A DNA stretch of 5,521 bases from an uncultured Clostridia bacterium (GCA_948585895.1 CAPBNZ010000030.1:3623-9143); one strand, 5' to 3'; shown: positions 1 to 5,417, counted from the stretch's first letter. Numbers and translations are program-made. Notes: generated by a model not told the origin, from the sequence alone.

Positions 1-6
1 TATAAT
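1..6 (+). promoter_or_regulatory. Possible -10 promoter element of the esterase operon
   Basis: A perfect TATAAT lies at the first bases of the window, 28 bases before the ATG at 35. This would give a leader of roughly 20 nt. The matching -35 box would lie outside the window, so the promoter cannot be confirmed. In DNA this AT-rich, a TATAAT can also occur by chance. Confidence 0.35.
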
Positions 7-34
7 TGATTAAAAAGGAATAAGTAGAAAAGCT

Positions 35-778
35 ATGAAAAAAATATTGATAATAGTATTAATATTAGTAATTATTTTGTTTGCAATAATAGTAGTTTTC
101 TATTTTAGAAATGGAAATAATATTAGTATGAATAATAATATACCAGAAATTCAAAGAGATACTACAAGTAATAAGGCAAATGAAATAAGCGAAATTCCAC
201 AAAGCTATTATAGTAAATCAAATAATCAAGGAAAACTAGAGGAATTTTACTACGATACTTATGAATCAAAAACTTATGAGCAACAATCTAAAAAATTAAG
301 AAAAAGAGCTATTGTCTATACTCCTTATGGATATGATGAAAATAAAGAATATGATATTTTTTATCTTATGCACGGAGGTTGGAGTAATGAAACTACAAGT
401 TTAGGAACACCTAATAATCATGGTATATTTAAAAATATAATAGATAATGCAATAGAGAATGAAGAAATAAGACCAATTATTATAGTTTGCCCAACATATA
501 ATAACGAAAGCCAAGAGGATAGTGGAGATTATACTTTGGCATACTACACACTAACAGTAAATTATCATAATGAGCTTATCAATGATTTAATTCCAGCAGT
601 TGAAAGCAAATACTCTACATATAGCAAAAGTACATCACATGAAGATATAGTAAAGTCAAGAGAACATAGAGCATTTGGTGGCTTTTCAATGGGATCTGTT
701 ACAACATGGCATACTTTTGTAAATAATTTAGATAGTTTTAAGTATTTCATTACTTCAAGTCGGTGCAATAGACAGTAA
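35..778 (+). CDS. Membrane-anchored CE1/feruloyl-type esterase, N-terminal part, cut short by a frameshift
   Basis: Residues 1-24 form a Lys-Lys start followed by one long hydrophobic segment without a lipobox Cys, which looks like an uncleaved membrane anchor. An Asn/Ser-rich linker follows to about residue 65. From about residue 70 the sequence matches the putative esterase family (esterase D / CE1 type): oxyanion-loop motif HGGW at 113-116 and nucleophile elbow GFSMG at 216-220 with Ser218. Reading stops at residue 247, just after the beta strand following the nucleophile. The Asp and His of the triad are missing here and are found in the next frame (780-1940). The product as written lacks two catalytic residues and should be inactive. 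ATG 35 is the only usable start: an in-frame stop lies at 11-13, and AAGGAA at 15-20 is a weak, distant ribosome site. Substrate is unproven; ester-linked aryl or acyl groups on plant glycans fit the family. Confidence 0.85.
   Translation: MKKILIIVLILVIILFAIIVVFYFRNGNNISMNNNIPEIQRDTTSNKANEISEIPQSYYSKSNNQGKLEEFYYDTYESKTYEQQSKKLRKRAIVYTPYGYDENKEYDIFYLMHGGWSNETTSLGTPNNHGIFKNIIDNAIENEEIRPIIIVCPTYNNESQEDSGDYTLAYYTLTVNYHNELINDLIPAVESKYSTYSKSTSHEDIVKSREHRAFGGFSMGSVTTWHTFVNNLDSFKYFITSSRCNRQ
755..766 (+). other. Frameshift site inside the first esterase domain
   Basis: The first frame reads Thr-Ser-Ser up to base 760, then Arg-Cys-Asn-Arg-Gln-stop. The third frame, entered by skipping the single base C761, reads Gly-Ala-Ile-Asp-Ser-Asn-Met and continues into esterase sequence. 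The third frame has a stop at 729-731, so the switch must occur between about 732 and 775. The join Ser-Ser-Gly-Ala after skipping C761 gives the most family-like sequence. No homopolymer and no classical slippery heptamer is present. A real mutation, a small deletion not divisible by three, or an assembly error are all possible. Confidence 0.8.
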
Positions 779-779
779 T

Positions 780-1940
780 ATGATAGATACAGCAGTACAA
801 AAACAAGGATATACTTCAAATGATTTCTTTATGATGAGCTTTACAGGAACACAAGACTTTGCAGGTTCAGGATTTACAAGTTTAATAGAAGATTTATTAG
901 AAAAGCCAAGTAAAAATTTTAAAGCAGGAACAAATGAGCAAAATGGGAATTTGTATTTTAGAATAAAAGATGGATATTCTCATGATGGAATAGCTTGTAT
1001 GACATATATGTATAATGGACTTTTAGGATTTTATAATAATAGTTCAAAGGAAAGTAAAATGAGTAATACAATATTCGATTTGAATAGTACAGTAGAACAA
1101 GTAAAAAATGATAATAGTTTTAAAGGTTTTGGAGATTTAATTTTTCCAGTAGATATAAATATACCTAATAATACACCATTAGAAAATGTAGGAGATTATT
1201 ATTCTTGGTATAATTATATAAATCCAAATAAGACAGTAGAAATTATAAACTATATGAAAGAGCAAACAGATTCAAATAAAAAAGTATTTTATGATATTTA
1301 TACAGATGAAGAAAAATCAAAAGATCCAGAAAAAGCAAATACAGGAATATTCTTTTTTAGAGGTAATCCGAATGAAAAAGTTGCAATAGTAAGTGCAGGT
1401 GGAGGATTCGCTTATGTAGGTGCAATGCACGATAGCTTTCCACATTGTTTGGAACTATCTAAAAAAGGCTATAATTCCTTTGCTATAATATATAGACCAG
1501 ATGCACAAAAAGCCTGTGAAGATTTATCAAGAGCAATAGCTTTCATAAATGAAAATAAAGAAGAATTACAAGTTAATATGGAAGATTATTCATTATGGGG
1601 TGGTTCAGCTGGAGGTAGAATGACAGATTGGGTAGGAACTTATGGAACATCATATTTTGGAGAAAAAGAATATCCAAAGCCATCAGCACTTATTATTCAA
1701 TATACTGGACTTTCAGAAGTAACAGGAAATGAGCCACCTACTTATAGTTGTGTAGGAACAAATGATGGAATTGCTAATTATAGAATTATGCAAAATAGAA
1801 TAGATAAAATTAAGTCAAATGGAACAAATAGCAAAATTGAAGTATTTAATGGCTTGCCACATGGATTTGGATTAGGAGAAGGAACAGTAGCAGAAGGTTG
1901 GATAAATAATGCAATAGATTTTTGGAAAAGCAAAATGTAA
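780..1940 (+). CDS. C-terminal part of the CE1 esterase fused to a complete alpha/beta hydrolase (BD-FAE-like)
   Basis: Two parts are visible. Residues 1 to about 85 are the missing end of the upstream esterase: GTQD at 23-26 supplies the likely catalytic Asp26 and GYSHDG at 65-70 the likely His68. From about residue 94 begins a second, whole alpha/beta hydrolase related to acetyl-xylan/feruloyl esterases: oxyanion strand SAGGGF at 205-210, nucleophile elbow GGSAG at 274-278 with Ser276, acid loop GTND with Asp329, and GLPHGFG with His361. The second domain therefore looks catalytically complete. ATG 780 has no convincing ribosome site, but the previous stop is only one base away (TAATATG), so reinitiation is possible. 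ATG 1059 (residue 94) coincides with the usual start of such proteins and has an upstream AAAGGAAA, so it may be a truer start. From 1059 the product would lack a membrane anchor and be cytoplasmic; made as part of the fusion it would lie outside the membrane. Confidence 0.8.
   Translation: MIDTAVQKQGYTSNDFFMMSFTGTQDFAGSGFTSLIEDLLEKPSKNFKAGTNEQNGNLYFRIKDGYSHDGIACMTYMYNGLLGFYNNSSKESKMSNTIFDLNSTVEQVKNDNSFKGFGDLIFPVDINIPNNTPLENVGDYYSWYNYINPNKTVEIINYMKEQTDSNKKVFYDIYTDEEKSKDPEKANTGIFFFRGNPNEKVAIVSAGGGFAYVGAMHDSFPHCLELSKKGYNSFAIIYRPDAQKACEDLSRAIAFINENKEELQVNMEDYSLWGGSAGGRMTDWVGTYGTSYFGEKEYPKPSALIIQYTGLSEVTGNEPPTYSCVGTNDGIANYRIMQNRIDKIKSNGTNSKIEVFNGLPHGFGLGEGTVAEGWINNAIDFWKSKM
1046..1061 (+). promoter_or_regulatory. 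Candidate internal ribosome site and start for the second hydrolase domain
   Basis: AAAGGAAA at about 1046-1053 precedes an in-frame ATG at 1059-1061 with short, workable spacing. The ATG falls exactly between the end of the CE1 fold and the start of the second hydrolase. It could allow separate production of the second domain despite the upstream frameshift, or be the relic of a once separate gene. Confidence 0.4.
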
Positions 1941-1953
1941 TGGAGTATGATGA

Positions 1954-2835
1954 ATGAAAAAAATTATATTATTGATAGTTATAGTTGGAATATTAGTTAT
2001 AATTGGAATCTTTACTATAAATAATAATTTTAATGAAAATAATAGTGAAGAAACATTACAACAGGAAAATATAGAAAGCAATGAAAATAAAACTACTACT
2101 TCAAATGAATATATAAAAAAAGGTAGCGAAGAACATAGAGGATTTATATTAGATAATGCTTTAATAACTACAAATGCAGAAATTCATTTTAATATACACT
2201 ATCCAGAAAATTTCGACAAAACAAAGCAATATGCTATTTATTTTGCAAATCCTGGATGGGAGGGCTTATATTTTCAAGGAGTAGGAAAAGATTTAGGAGA
2301 ACCTTATGTGTATGAAGCTCAAAAATATAATAAAGATATGATAATTGTTTCAACACAATTAAATGACTGGGGAGAGCAATCAGCAAATGACTGTATAACA
2401 TTAGTAGAATATTTTTTACAAAACTACAACATTGATAAGTCAAAAGTATATATAAGTGGTTTGTCAGGTGGTGGAGAAACACTATCAATAGTTTTAGGAA
2501 AAAGACCAGAACTATTTACGTCAGCTTTGTATATAAGCAGTCAATGGGATGGAAATTTAGACATTTTATCAAAAGCTAAAACACCATTATATATGGCAAT
2601 AGGAGAAAATGACAGCTATTATGGTAGTACAAAAACTAAAAATGCTTACAATAGATTACATCAACTATATGAAGAACGAAGAATGTCTAATGAAGAAATA
2701 GACAAAATATTAGTATTAGATGTAAAAAATCACGAATACTTTACTTCAAAAGGATTTTCAGATGAACACGCAGGATGTGGTTTGTTTGCTTATGAAGAAA
2801 ATATAATGAATTGGATATTTTCAAAAAGTAAGTAA
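1954..2835 (+). CDS. Membrane-anchored alpha/beta hydrolase (prolyl-oligopeptidase/esterase-like)
   Basis: Residues 3-21 are a single hydrophobic anchor after a Lys-Lys start, followed by an acidic, Asn/Glu-rich spacer to about residue 55. The enzyme would thus be tethered on the outer face of the membrane. The hydrolase fold follows: FANPGWEG around 97-104 is the likely oxyanion region, GLSGGG at 169-174 carries nucleophile Ser171, GEND at 217-220 gives Asp220, and His272 in DEHAGCG is the best third triad member (His260 is the alternative). The start ATG 1954 lies 8 bases after TGGAG (1941-1945). An ATG at 1947 is out of frame. The gene begins 13 bases after the fused hydrolase gene ends, so the two are probably cotranscribed. 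The anchor and linker style match the first gene of the operon, although the catalytic domains differ. An esterase is more likely than a peptidase, since no beta-propeller is present, but the substrate is unknown. Confidence 0.85.
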   Translation: MKKIILLIVIVGILVIIGIFTINNNFNENNSEETLQQENIESNENKTTTSNEYIKKGSEEHRGFILDNALITTNAEIHFNIHYPENFDKTKQYAIYFANPGWEGLYFQGVGKDLGEPYVYEAQKYNKDMIIVSTQLNDWGEQSANDCITLVEYFLQNYNIDKSKVYISGLSGGGETLSIVLGKRPELFTSALYISSQWDGNLDILSKAKTPLYMAIGENDSYYGSTKTKNAYNRLHQLYEERRMSNEEIDKILVLDVKNHEYFTSKGFSDEHAGCGLFAYEENIMNWIFSKSK

Positions 2836-2860
2836 ATTAAAAGAAAGAGGGTAATTTATA

Positions 2861-3706
2861 ATGGAAAAAGTAAAATTAAATAATGGTATTGAAATGCCAA
2901 AGTTAGGAATAGGAACATTTATGCTTACACCAGATGAGGCTGAAAATTCAGTATATCATGCCTTAAAAAATGGGTATAGACTAATAGATACTGCAAATGC
3001 CTATGTTAATGAAAAAGCAGTTGGTAGAGGAATAAAAAAGTCTGGCATAGATCGATGCGAAATCTTCGTAGAAACAAAGCTATGGCCTGCTTTTTATGAA
3101 GAAGATAACCAAATAGATAAAACACTAGAAAGATTAGGTACAGAATATATTGATTTATTATTACTACATCAACCATCAGGAAATTATATGTATGCTTATA
3201 AATTAATGGAAAAGGCAGTAAAAGAAGGAAAAGTAAAAGCAATAGGACTATCTAATTTTAATGAAACACAAATACAAGAAATATTAGAAACTCAAGAAAT
3301 CAAACCAACAATTTTACAAACAGAAGCACACCCTTATTACCCACAAACAGAAATGAAGAAATTTCTAGCACAAAATGATATAAAAATACAAGCATGGTAT
3401 CCATTAGGACATGGAGATAGTAACTTAATAAATGAACCAATATTTACTAAACTAGCAGAAAAATATGGAAAAAGTAATGTTCAAATTATATTAAGATGGC
3501 ATATTCAAGAAAATAATATTGTTATACCTGGTGCAAGACTAGAAGAACATATAAAAGATAATATTGATATTTTTGATTTTGAGCTAACAGAAGATGAAAT
3601 GAAACAAATAGCAGCTATCAATAAAAACAAAAGATATTATGAAGGAACACCAGAATTAGTTGCAAGTTATGCTCAAATAAAACCAGATCTTAATGGGCAA
3701 AAATAA
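2861..3706 (+). CDS. Aldo/keto reductase
   Basis: A full-length (281 residue) cytoplasmic NAD(P)H-dependent oxidoreductase of the aldo/keto reductase superfamily, which reduces aldehydes or ketones to alcohols. The catalytic tetrad is complete: Asp43 and Tyr48 in LIDTANAY, Lys73 in ETKLWP, and His103 in LLLHQPSG. Substrate and nicotinamide contacts are also seen: GLSNFN at 129-134, Gln153, and Tyr180. The stretch VIPGARLEEHIKDN (221-234) corresponds to the adenosine-phosphate pocket; the usual Lys-Ser of IPKS is Gly-Ala here and the usual Arg is His, so cofactor preference may lean away from NADPH. AGAGGG at 2846-2851 gives a good ribosome site 9 bases before the ATG. The gene lies 25 bases after the upstream hydrolase and 19 bases before the flavodoxin gene, consistent with one operon. 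A role in reducing carbonyl products of the neighbouring esterases is inference. Confidence 0.95.
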   Translation: MEKVKLNNGIEMPKLGIGTFMLTPDEAENSVYHALKNGYRLIDTANAYVNEKAVGRGIKKSGIDRCEIFVETKLWPAFYEEDNQIDKTLERLGTEYIDLLLLHQPSGNYMYAYKLMEKAVKEGKVKAIGLSNFNETQIQEILETQEIKPTILQTEAHPYYPQTEMKKFLAQNDIKIQAWYPLGHGDSNLINEPIFTKLAEKYGKSNVQIILRWHIQENNIVIPGARLEEHIKDNIDIFDFELTEDEMKQIAAINKNKRYYEGTPELVASYAQIKPDLNGQK

Positions 3707-3725
3707 TTAGATTATAAGGAGAAAC

Positions 3726-4217
3726 ATGAAAATGAATAAATTAGTAGTTTACTTTTCATATACAAACCACACAAGAGAAATAGCAAATAGAATTAAGGAA
3801 AAATTGAATTGTGATATTTTAGAAATTAAAACAGTTATCCCATATTCAGAAAATTATCAATCTGTTGTAGATGATGAACAAAATAGTGAAGCAAGTAATC
3901 ATTTACCAGAAATTCAAGATATTGGTATTGATTTAAGCAAGTATGATGAAATAATATTGGGTACTCCTGTGTGGTGGTATAGACCAGTTCCAGCCATAAG
4001 AACATTTTTAACTCAAAATGACTTATCAGGAAAAATAATAAAACCTTTTGCAACAAATGCAGGTTGGATTGGAAGAACTTTTATAGAAATTAAGAAATTA
4101 TGTCCTAATTCAAAAGTAGAAGATGGATTAAATATTTTGTATGATGCAGGAGATTATAGAACAAGAAAATTGATTACTTCATTAGATGAAATTGATAATT
4201 GGATCCATACATTATAA
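3726..4217 (+). CDS. Flavodoxin-like protein (Flavodoxin_4 type)
   Basis: A 163-residue single-domain, FMN-binding flavodoxin fold. The first beta strand, LVVYFSYTNHTRE (6-18), ends in the phosphate-binding loop SYTNHT, a variant of the usual SxTGNT with Asn-His in place of Gly-Asn. GTPVWWYRPVP at 79-89 is the aromatic loop typical of this subfamily, and FATNAGWIGRT at 108-118 is the third flavin loop. Such proteins are often found beside aldo/keto reductases in gut Firmicutes and may carry electrons or reduce quinone-like compounds; the exact partner is unknown. AAGGAG at 3716-3721 lies 4 bases before ATG 3726 and 10 bases before ATG 3732, so either start is possible; the choice changes only two residues. 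This is the last gene of the operon. Its stop codon lies inside the U-tract of the opposing gene's terminator. Confidence 0.92.
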   Translation: MKMNKLVVYFSYTNHTREIANRIKEKLNCDILEIKTVIPYSENYQSVVDDEQNSEASNHLPEIQDIGIDLSKYDEIILGTPVWWYRPVPAIRTFLTQNDLSGKIIKPFATNAGWIGRTFIEIKKLCPNSKVEDGLNILYDAGDYRTRKLITSLDEIDNWIHTL

Positions 4218-4251
4218 AAATAGTGCTAATTGTAGAACAAGCAATTAGCAC
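4213..4251 (-). terminator. Rho-independent terminator of the Spo0A-like gene
   Basis: A perfect 10-bp inverted repeat, GTGCTAATTG at 4223-4232 and CAATTAGCAC at 4242-4251, has a 9-nt loop. Read on the minus strand, the stem is followed directly by TATTTTTATAAT, a good U-tract. On the plus strand a T-rich stretch begins only about 9 bases past the stem, so it works best for minus-strand transcripts. It lies about 230 bases beyond the stop of the minus-strand gene. Its tail covers the TAA of the flavodoxin gene. Confidence 0.7.
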
Positions 4252-4274
4252 AAACATCCCCTTTTATTTTCAAA

Positions 4275-4298
4275 GGAGCTACTTTAAAATGTAGCTCC
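4275..4298. repeat. Hairpin GGAGCTAC/GTAGCTCC in the convergence zone
   Basis: A perfect 8-bp inverted repeat with an 8-nt A/T loop. Neither side carries a convincing U-tract. The arm GGAGCTACTT recurs at 4454-4463 in the plus-strand terminator, so the two hairpins look like diverged copies. Confidence 0.6.
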
Positions 4299-4308
4299 CA
4301 GAAAGTTT

Positions 4309-4378
4309 AATTATAGAGATATACCTAAAAAGGTTTATATCCCAAAACACAAATCTTTTTAGGTATGTTTCTATAATT
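4309..4378. repeat. Long 28-bp inverted repeat (hairpin)
   Basis: Bases 4309-4336 pair with 4351-4378 along all 28 positions, counting three G-T wobbles (read on the plus strand), around a 14-nt loop. The core ATACCTAAAAAG/CTTTTTAGGTAT is perfect over 12 bp. The wobbles are G-U in plus-strand RNA and would be A-C mismatches on the minus strand, so folding favours the plus transcript. No T-tract follows that would make it a clear terminator, and no coding potential is seen. It could be a 3'-UTR structure, a small RNA, or a small palindromic repeat element. Confidence 0.65.
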
Positions 4379-4394
4379 TTATATAGAAACATAT
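4363..4394. repeat. Alternative hairpin overlapping the long inverted repeat
   Basis: Bases 4363-4375 pair with 4382-4394 (core TGTTTCTATA/TATAGAAACA) around a 6-nt loop. It uses the right arm of the 4309-4378 hairpin, so the two folds exclude each other. A separate hairpin follows at 4403-4437. Confidence 0.5.
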
Positions 4395-4402
4395 ATGAAT
4401 AT

Positions 4403-4437
4403 GTATAAAGGACAATATTAGAGCAGTACCTTTATAC
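4403..4437. repeat. Hairpin GTATAAAGG/CCTTTATAC
   Basis: A perfect 9-bp inverted repeat, 4403-4411 with 4429-4437, around a 17-nt loop. The stem is A/T-rich and no U-tract follows. It is one of the series of structures filling the gap between the two convergent genes. Confidence 0.5.
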
Positions 4438-4452
4438 TATATTTATACTTAA

Positions 4453-4487
4453 GGGAGCTACTTGAAGGAGAGTAGTTCCTATTTTTA
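4453..4487 (+). terminator. Rho-independent terminator of the esterase/reductase operon
   Basis: A 10-bp stem, GGGAGCTACT at 4453-4462 with AGTAGTTCCT at 4471-4480, has two G-T pairs and an 8-nt loop, followed by ATTTTTAATA at 4481-4490. It lies about 240 bases past the flavodoxin stop and right against the stop codon of the opposing gene, whose TAA is part of the T-tract (4485-4487). On the minus strand the tail after the stem is a weak TTAAGTATAAAT, so plus-strand function is favoured. Confidence 0.75.
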
Positions 4488-5222
4488 ATAATCTAAACAG
4501 CAATATCTTTGTTTTTCTAAATAACGAATACATAAGTCAATTAAATACTTTACACTAACTTTTCTTCCATCATAATAATCTCCAAAAATACTATAAATTT
4601 TACTATTATCAATAAAATCTAAAATATTATTTAGAGATTTATCCATTGCAGATCGAACAATTTTCTCATTTTCAATATTATTTTTTTCAGCAACTTTTTT
4701 CACAAGAGTATTCATATCTTGTAGTAATTTATTATCATTATATGCAAATAAAATAGCATCTTTTAAATAAATCGTTCCCTTAAAATATGAGGCAAAACCT
4801 AATTTCCATAAAATATCATCAATACTTTTTTCTATTTCGATTTCATTTTTGACAGAATTAGTAATTAAGTCAATAGCATCTAATACTGAAAATTTAGAAT
4901 GTTCCTTTTTAAAGAAAAAGAAATGTGTTTGTTTTTCTTGACTAATGATATTAGTTACTGTTTTAGAATCGATTACCAAAATAATGACATTAGCCTTATC
5001 TTTTCGATTCATTATGTACTTCAGTATGTTATTACAAAAAATAACAGAAGTAGCAGAATCCAATATTATTAGATTTTCTTGTAATCCGATTTGACAAATA
5101 AAACTTTCTAATTTGTCAGTAGGTACATTTACTATTTCAATTTTTCCTTTGTATTGAAGGGTTATATTAGATAAGCTGTTAAATAAAATATCATTATTAT
5201 TGGCAATTATTACTTTAACCAT
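4485..5222 (-). CDS. Spo0A-like transcription regulator with degenerate receiver domain
   Basis: Residues 1 to about 120 resemble a response-regulator receiver. The likely phospho-acceptor Asp55 (LIILDS) and a Lys at 105/106 are kept, but the acidic metal pair, expected as Asp-Asp after the first strand, reads Asn8-Asn9, and the Thr/Ser position after strand four is probably Asp85. Residues about 130-240 match the Spo0A C-terminal DNA-binding domain: ILWKLGFASYFKGTIYLKDAI (137-157) parallels the family's IGVPAHIKGYQYLREAI, and ENEKIVRSAMDKSL corresponds to the recognition helix. At 245 residues it is slightly shorter than Spo0A. I judge it a paralogue rather than Spo0A itself. AGGAGG at 5230-5235 lies 7 bases before the ATG, an excellent start. 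It faces the esterase operon tail to tail. Its targets are unknown. Regulation by phosphorylation through the normal relay is doubtful because of the lost acidic pair. Confidence 0.85.
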   Translation of the reverse strand: MVKVIIANNNDILFNSLSNITLQYKGKIEIVNVPTDKLESFICQIGLQENLIILDSATSVIFCNNILKYIMNRKDKANVIILVIDSKTVTNIISQEKQTHFFFFKKEHSKFSVLDAIDLITNSVKNEIEIEKSIDDILWKLGFASYFKGTIYLKDAILFAYNDNKLLQDMNTLVKKVAEKNNIENEKIVRSAMDKSLNNILDFIDNSKIYSIFGDYYDGRKVSVKYLIDLCIRYLEKQRYCCLDY

Positions 5223-5249
5223 AATAATTCCTCCTATAATGAATTTGTT

Positions 5250-5255
5250 ATTATA
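5250..5255 (-). promoter_or_regulatory. Probable -10 box of the Spo0A-like gene
   Basis: A perfect TATAAT on the minus strand lies 27 bases before the ATG at 5222, giving a leader of about 20 nt that holds the AGGAGG site. No good TTGACA-like -35 box is found at normal spacing (the hexamer at 17 bases is TAGTAA), so the promoter may need an activator. Confidence 0.5.
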
Positions 5256-5325
5256 TTACCATAATTTGTAAGTTACTACAATACAAAAAAACAACCTAAA
5301 AGTGTGGTGTGTACCAATTACAAAA

Positions 5326-5332
5326 TTCGACA
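5326..5332 (-). promoter_or_regulatory. Candidate Spo0A box (TGTCGAA)
   Basis: On the minus strand the sequence reads TTTTGTCGAATTTTG, with a perfect TGTCGAA core and A/T flanks as in Bacillus 0A boxes. It lies about 70 bases upstream of the predicted -10 box of the Spo0A-like gene. Binding by Spo0A or by this paralogue would suggest autoregulation or cross-regulation. One identical 7-mer also occurs inside a coding region at 2212-2218, so chance remains possible. Confidence 0.45.
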
Positions 5333-5348
5333 AAATAAGGAGATTTTT

Positions 5349-5377
5349 GCTGATTTTTTCCGATTAAAGCTGATTTT
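5349..5377. repeat. Direct repeat GCTGATTTT, two copies 20 bp apart
   Basis: GCTGATTTT occurs at 5349-5357 and 5369-5377 with start-to-start spacing of 20 bases, about two helical turns. A related CCGATTAAA lies between them. This spacing would place two bound proteins on one face of the DNA. They lie just upstream of the 0A box relative to the minus-strand gene. No known operator is recognised. Confidence 0.4.
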
Positions 5378-5417
5378 ATGACAACTAGCATAAAGCATTG
5401 TATGATTTTTCTAGGAC

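Noticed and set aside
755..766. Programmed frameshifting as the explanation for the split esterase
   Set aside because: No slippery heptamer, strong stimulatory stem or stop-linked +1 motif is seen. A pause at the rare CGG codon is conceivable, but the P-site AGT does not re-pair well in the +1 frame.
565..819. Minus-strand open frame of 84 codons opposite the first esterase
   Set aside because: It is the antisense shadow of well-supported esterase coding sequence and shows no recognisable domain or ribosome site.
2212..2218. A second perfect Spo0A box core (TTCGACA)
   Set aside because: It lies inside the second anchored hydrolase gene with no promoter nearby. A 7-mer of this composition is expected about once or less by chance in a window of this size and AT content.
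1872..2488. Minus-strand open frames (1872-2081, 2234-2488) opposite the hydrolase genes
   Set aside because: They overlap catalytic-motif-bearing plus-strand genes and translate to Leu/Ile/His-rich sequence typical of antisense AT-rich frames.
3006..4056. Minus-strand open frames (3006-3242, 3835-4056) opposite the reductase and flavodoxin genes
   Set aside because: Both are shadows of clearly identified conserved genes, with no domain of their own.
4395..4421. A short plus-strand frame in the convergence zone
   Set aside because: It has only eight codons, no ribosome site, and lies within hairpin sequence.
5318..5398. A 26-codon minus-strand frame upstream of the Spo0A-like gene
   Set aside because: It has no ribosome binding site or recognisable family, and it covers the candidate regulatory motifs, so a leader peptide is not supported.
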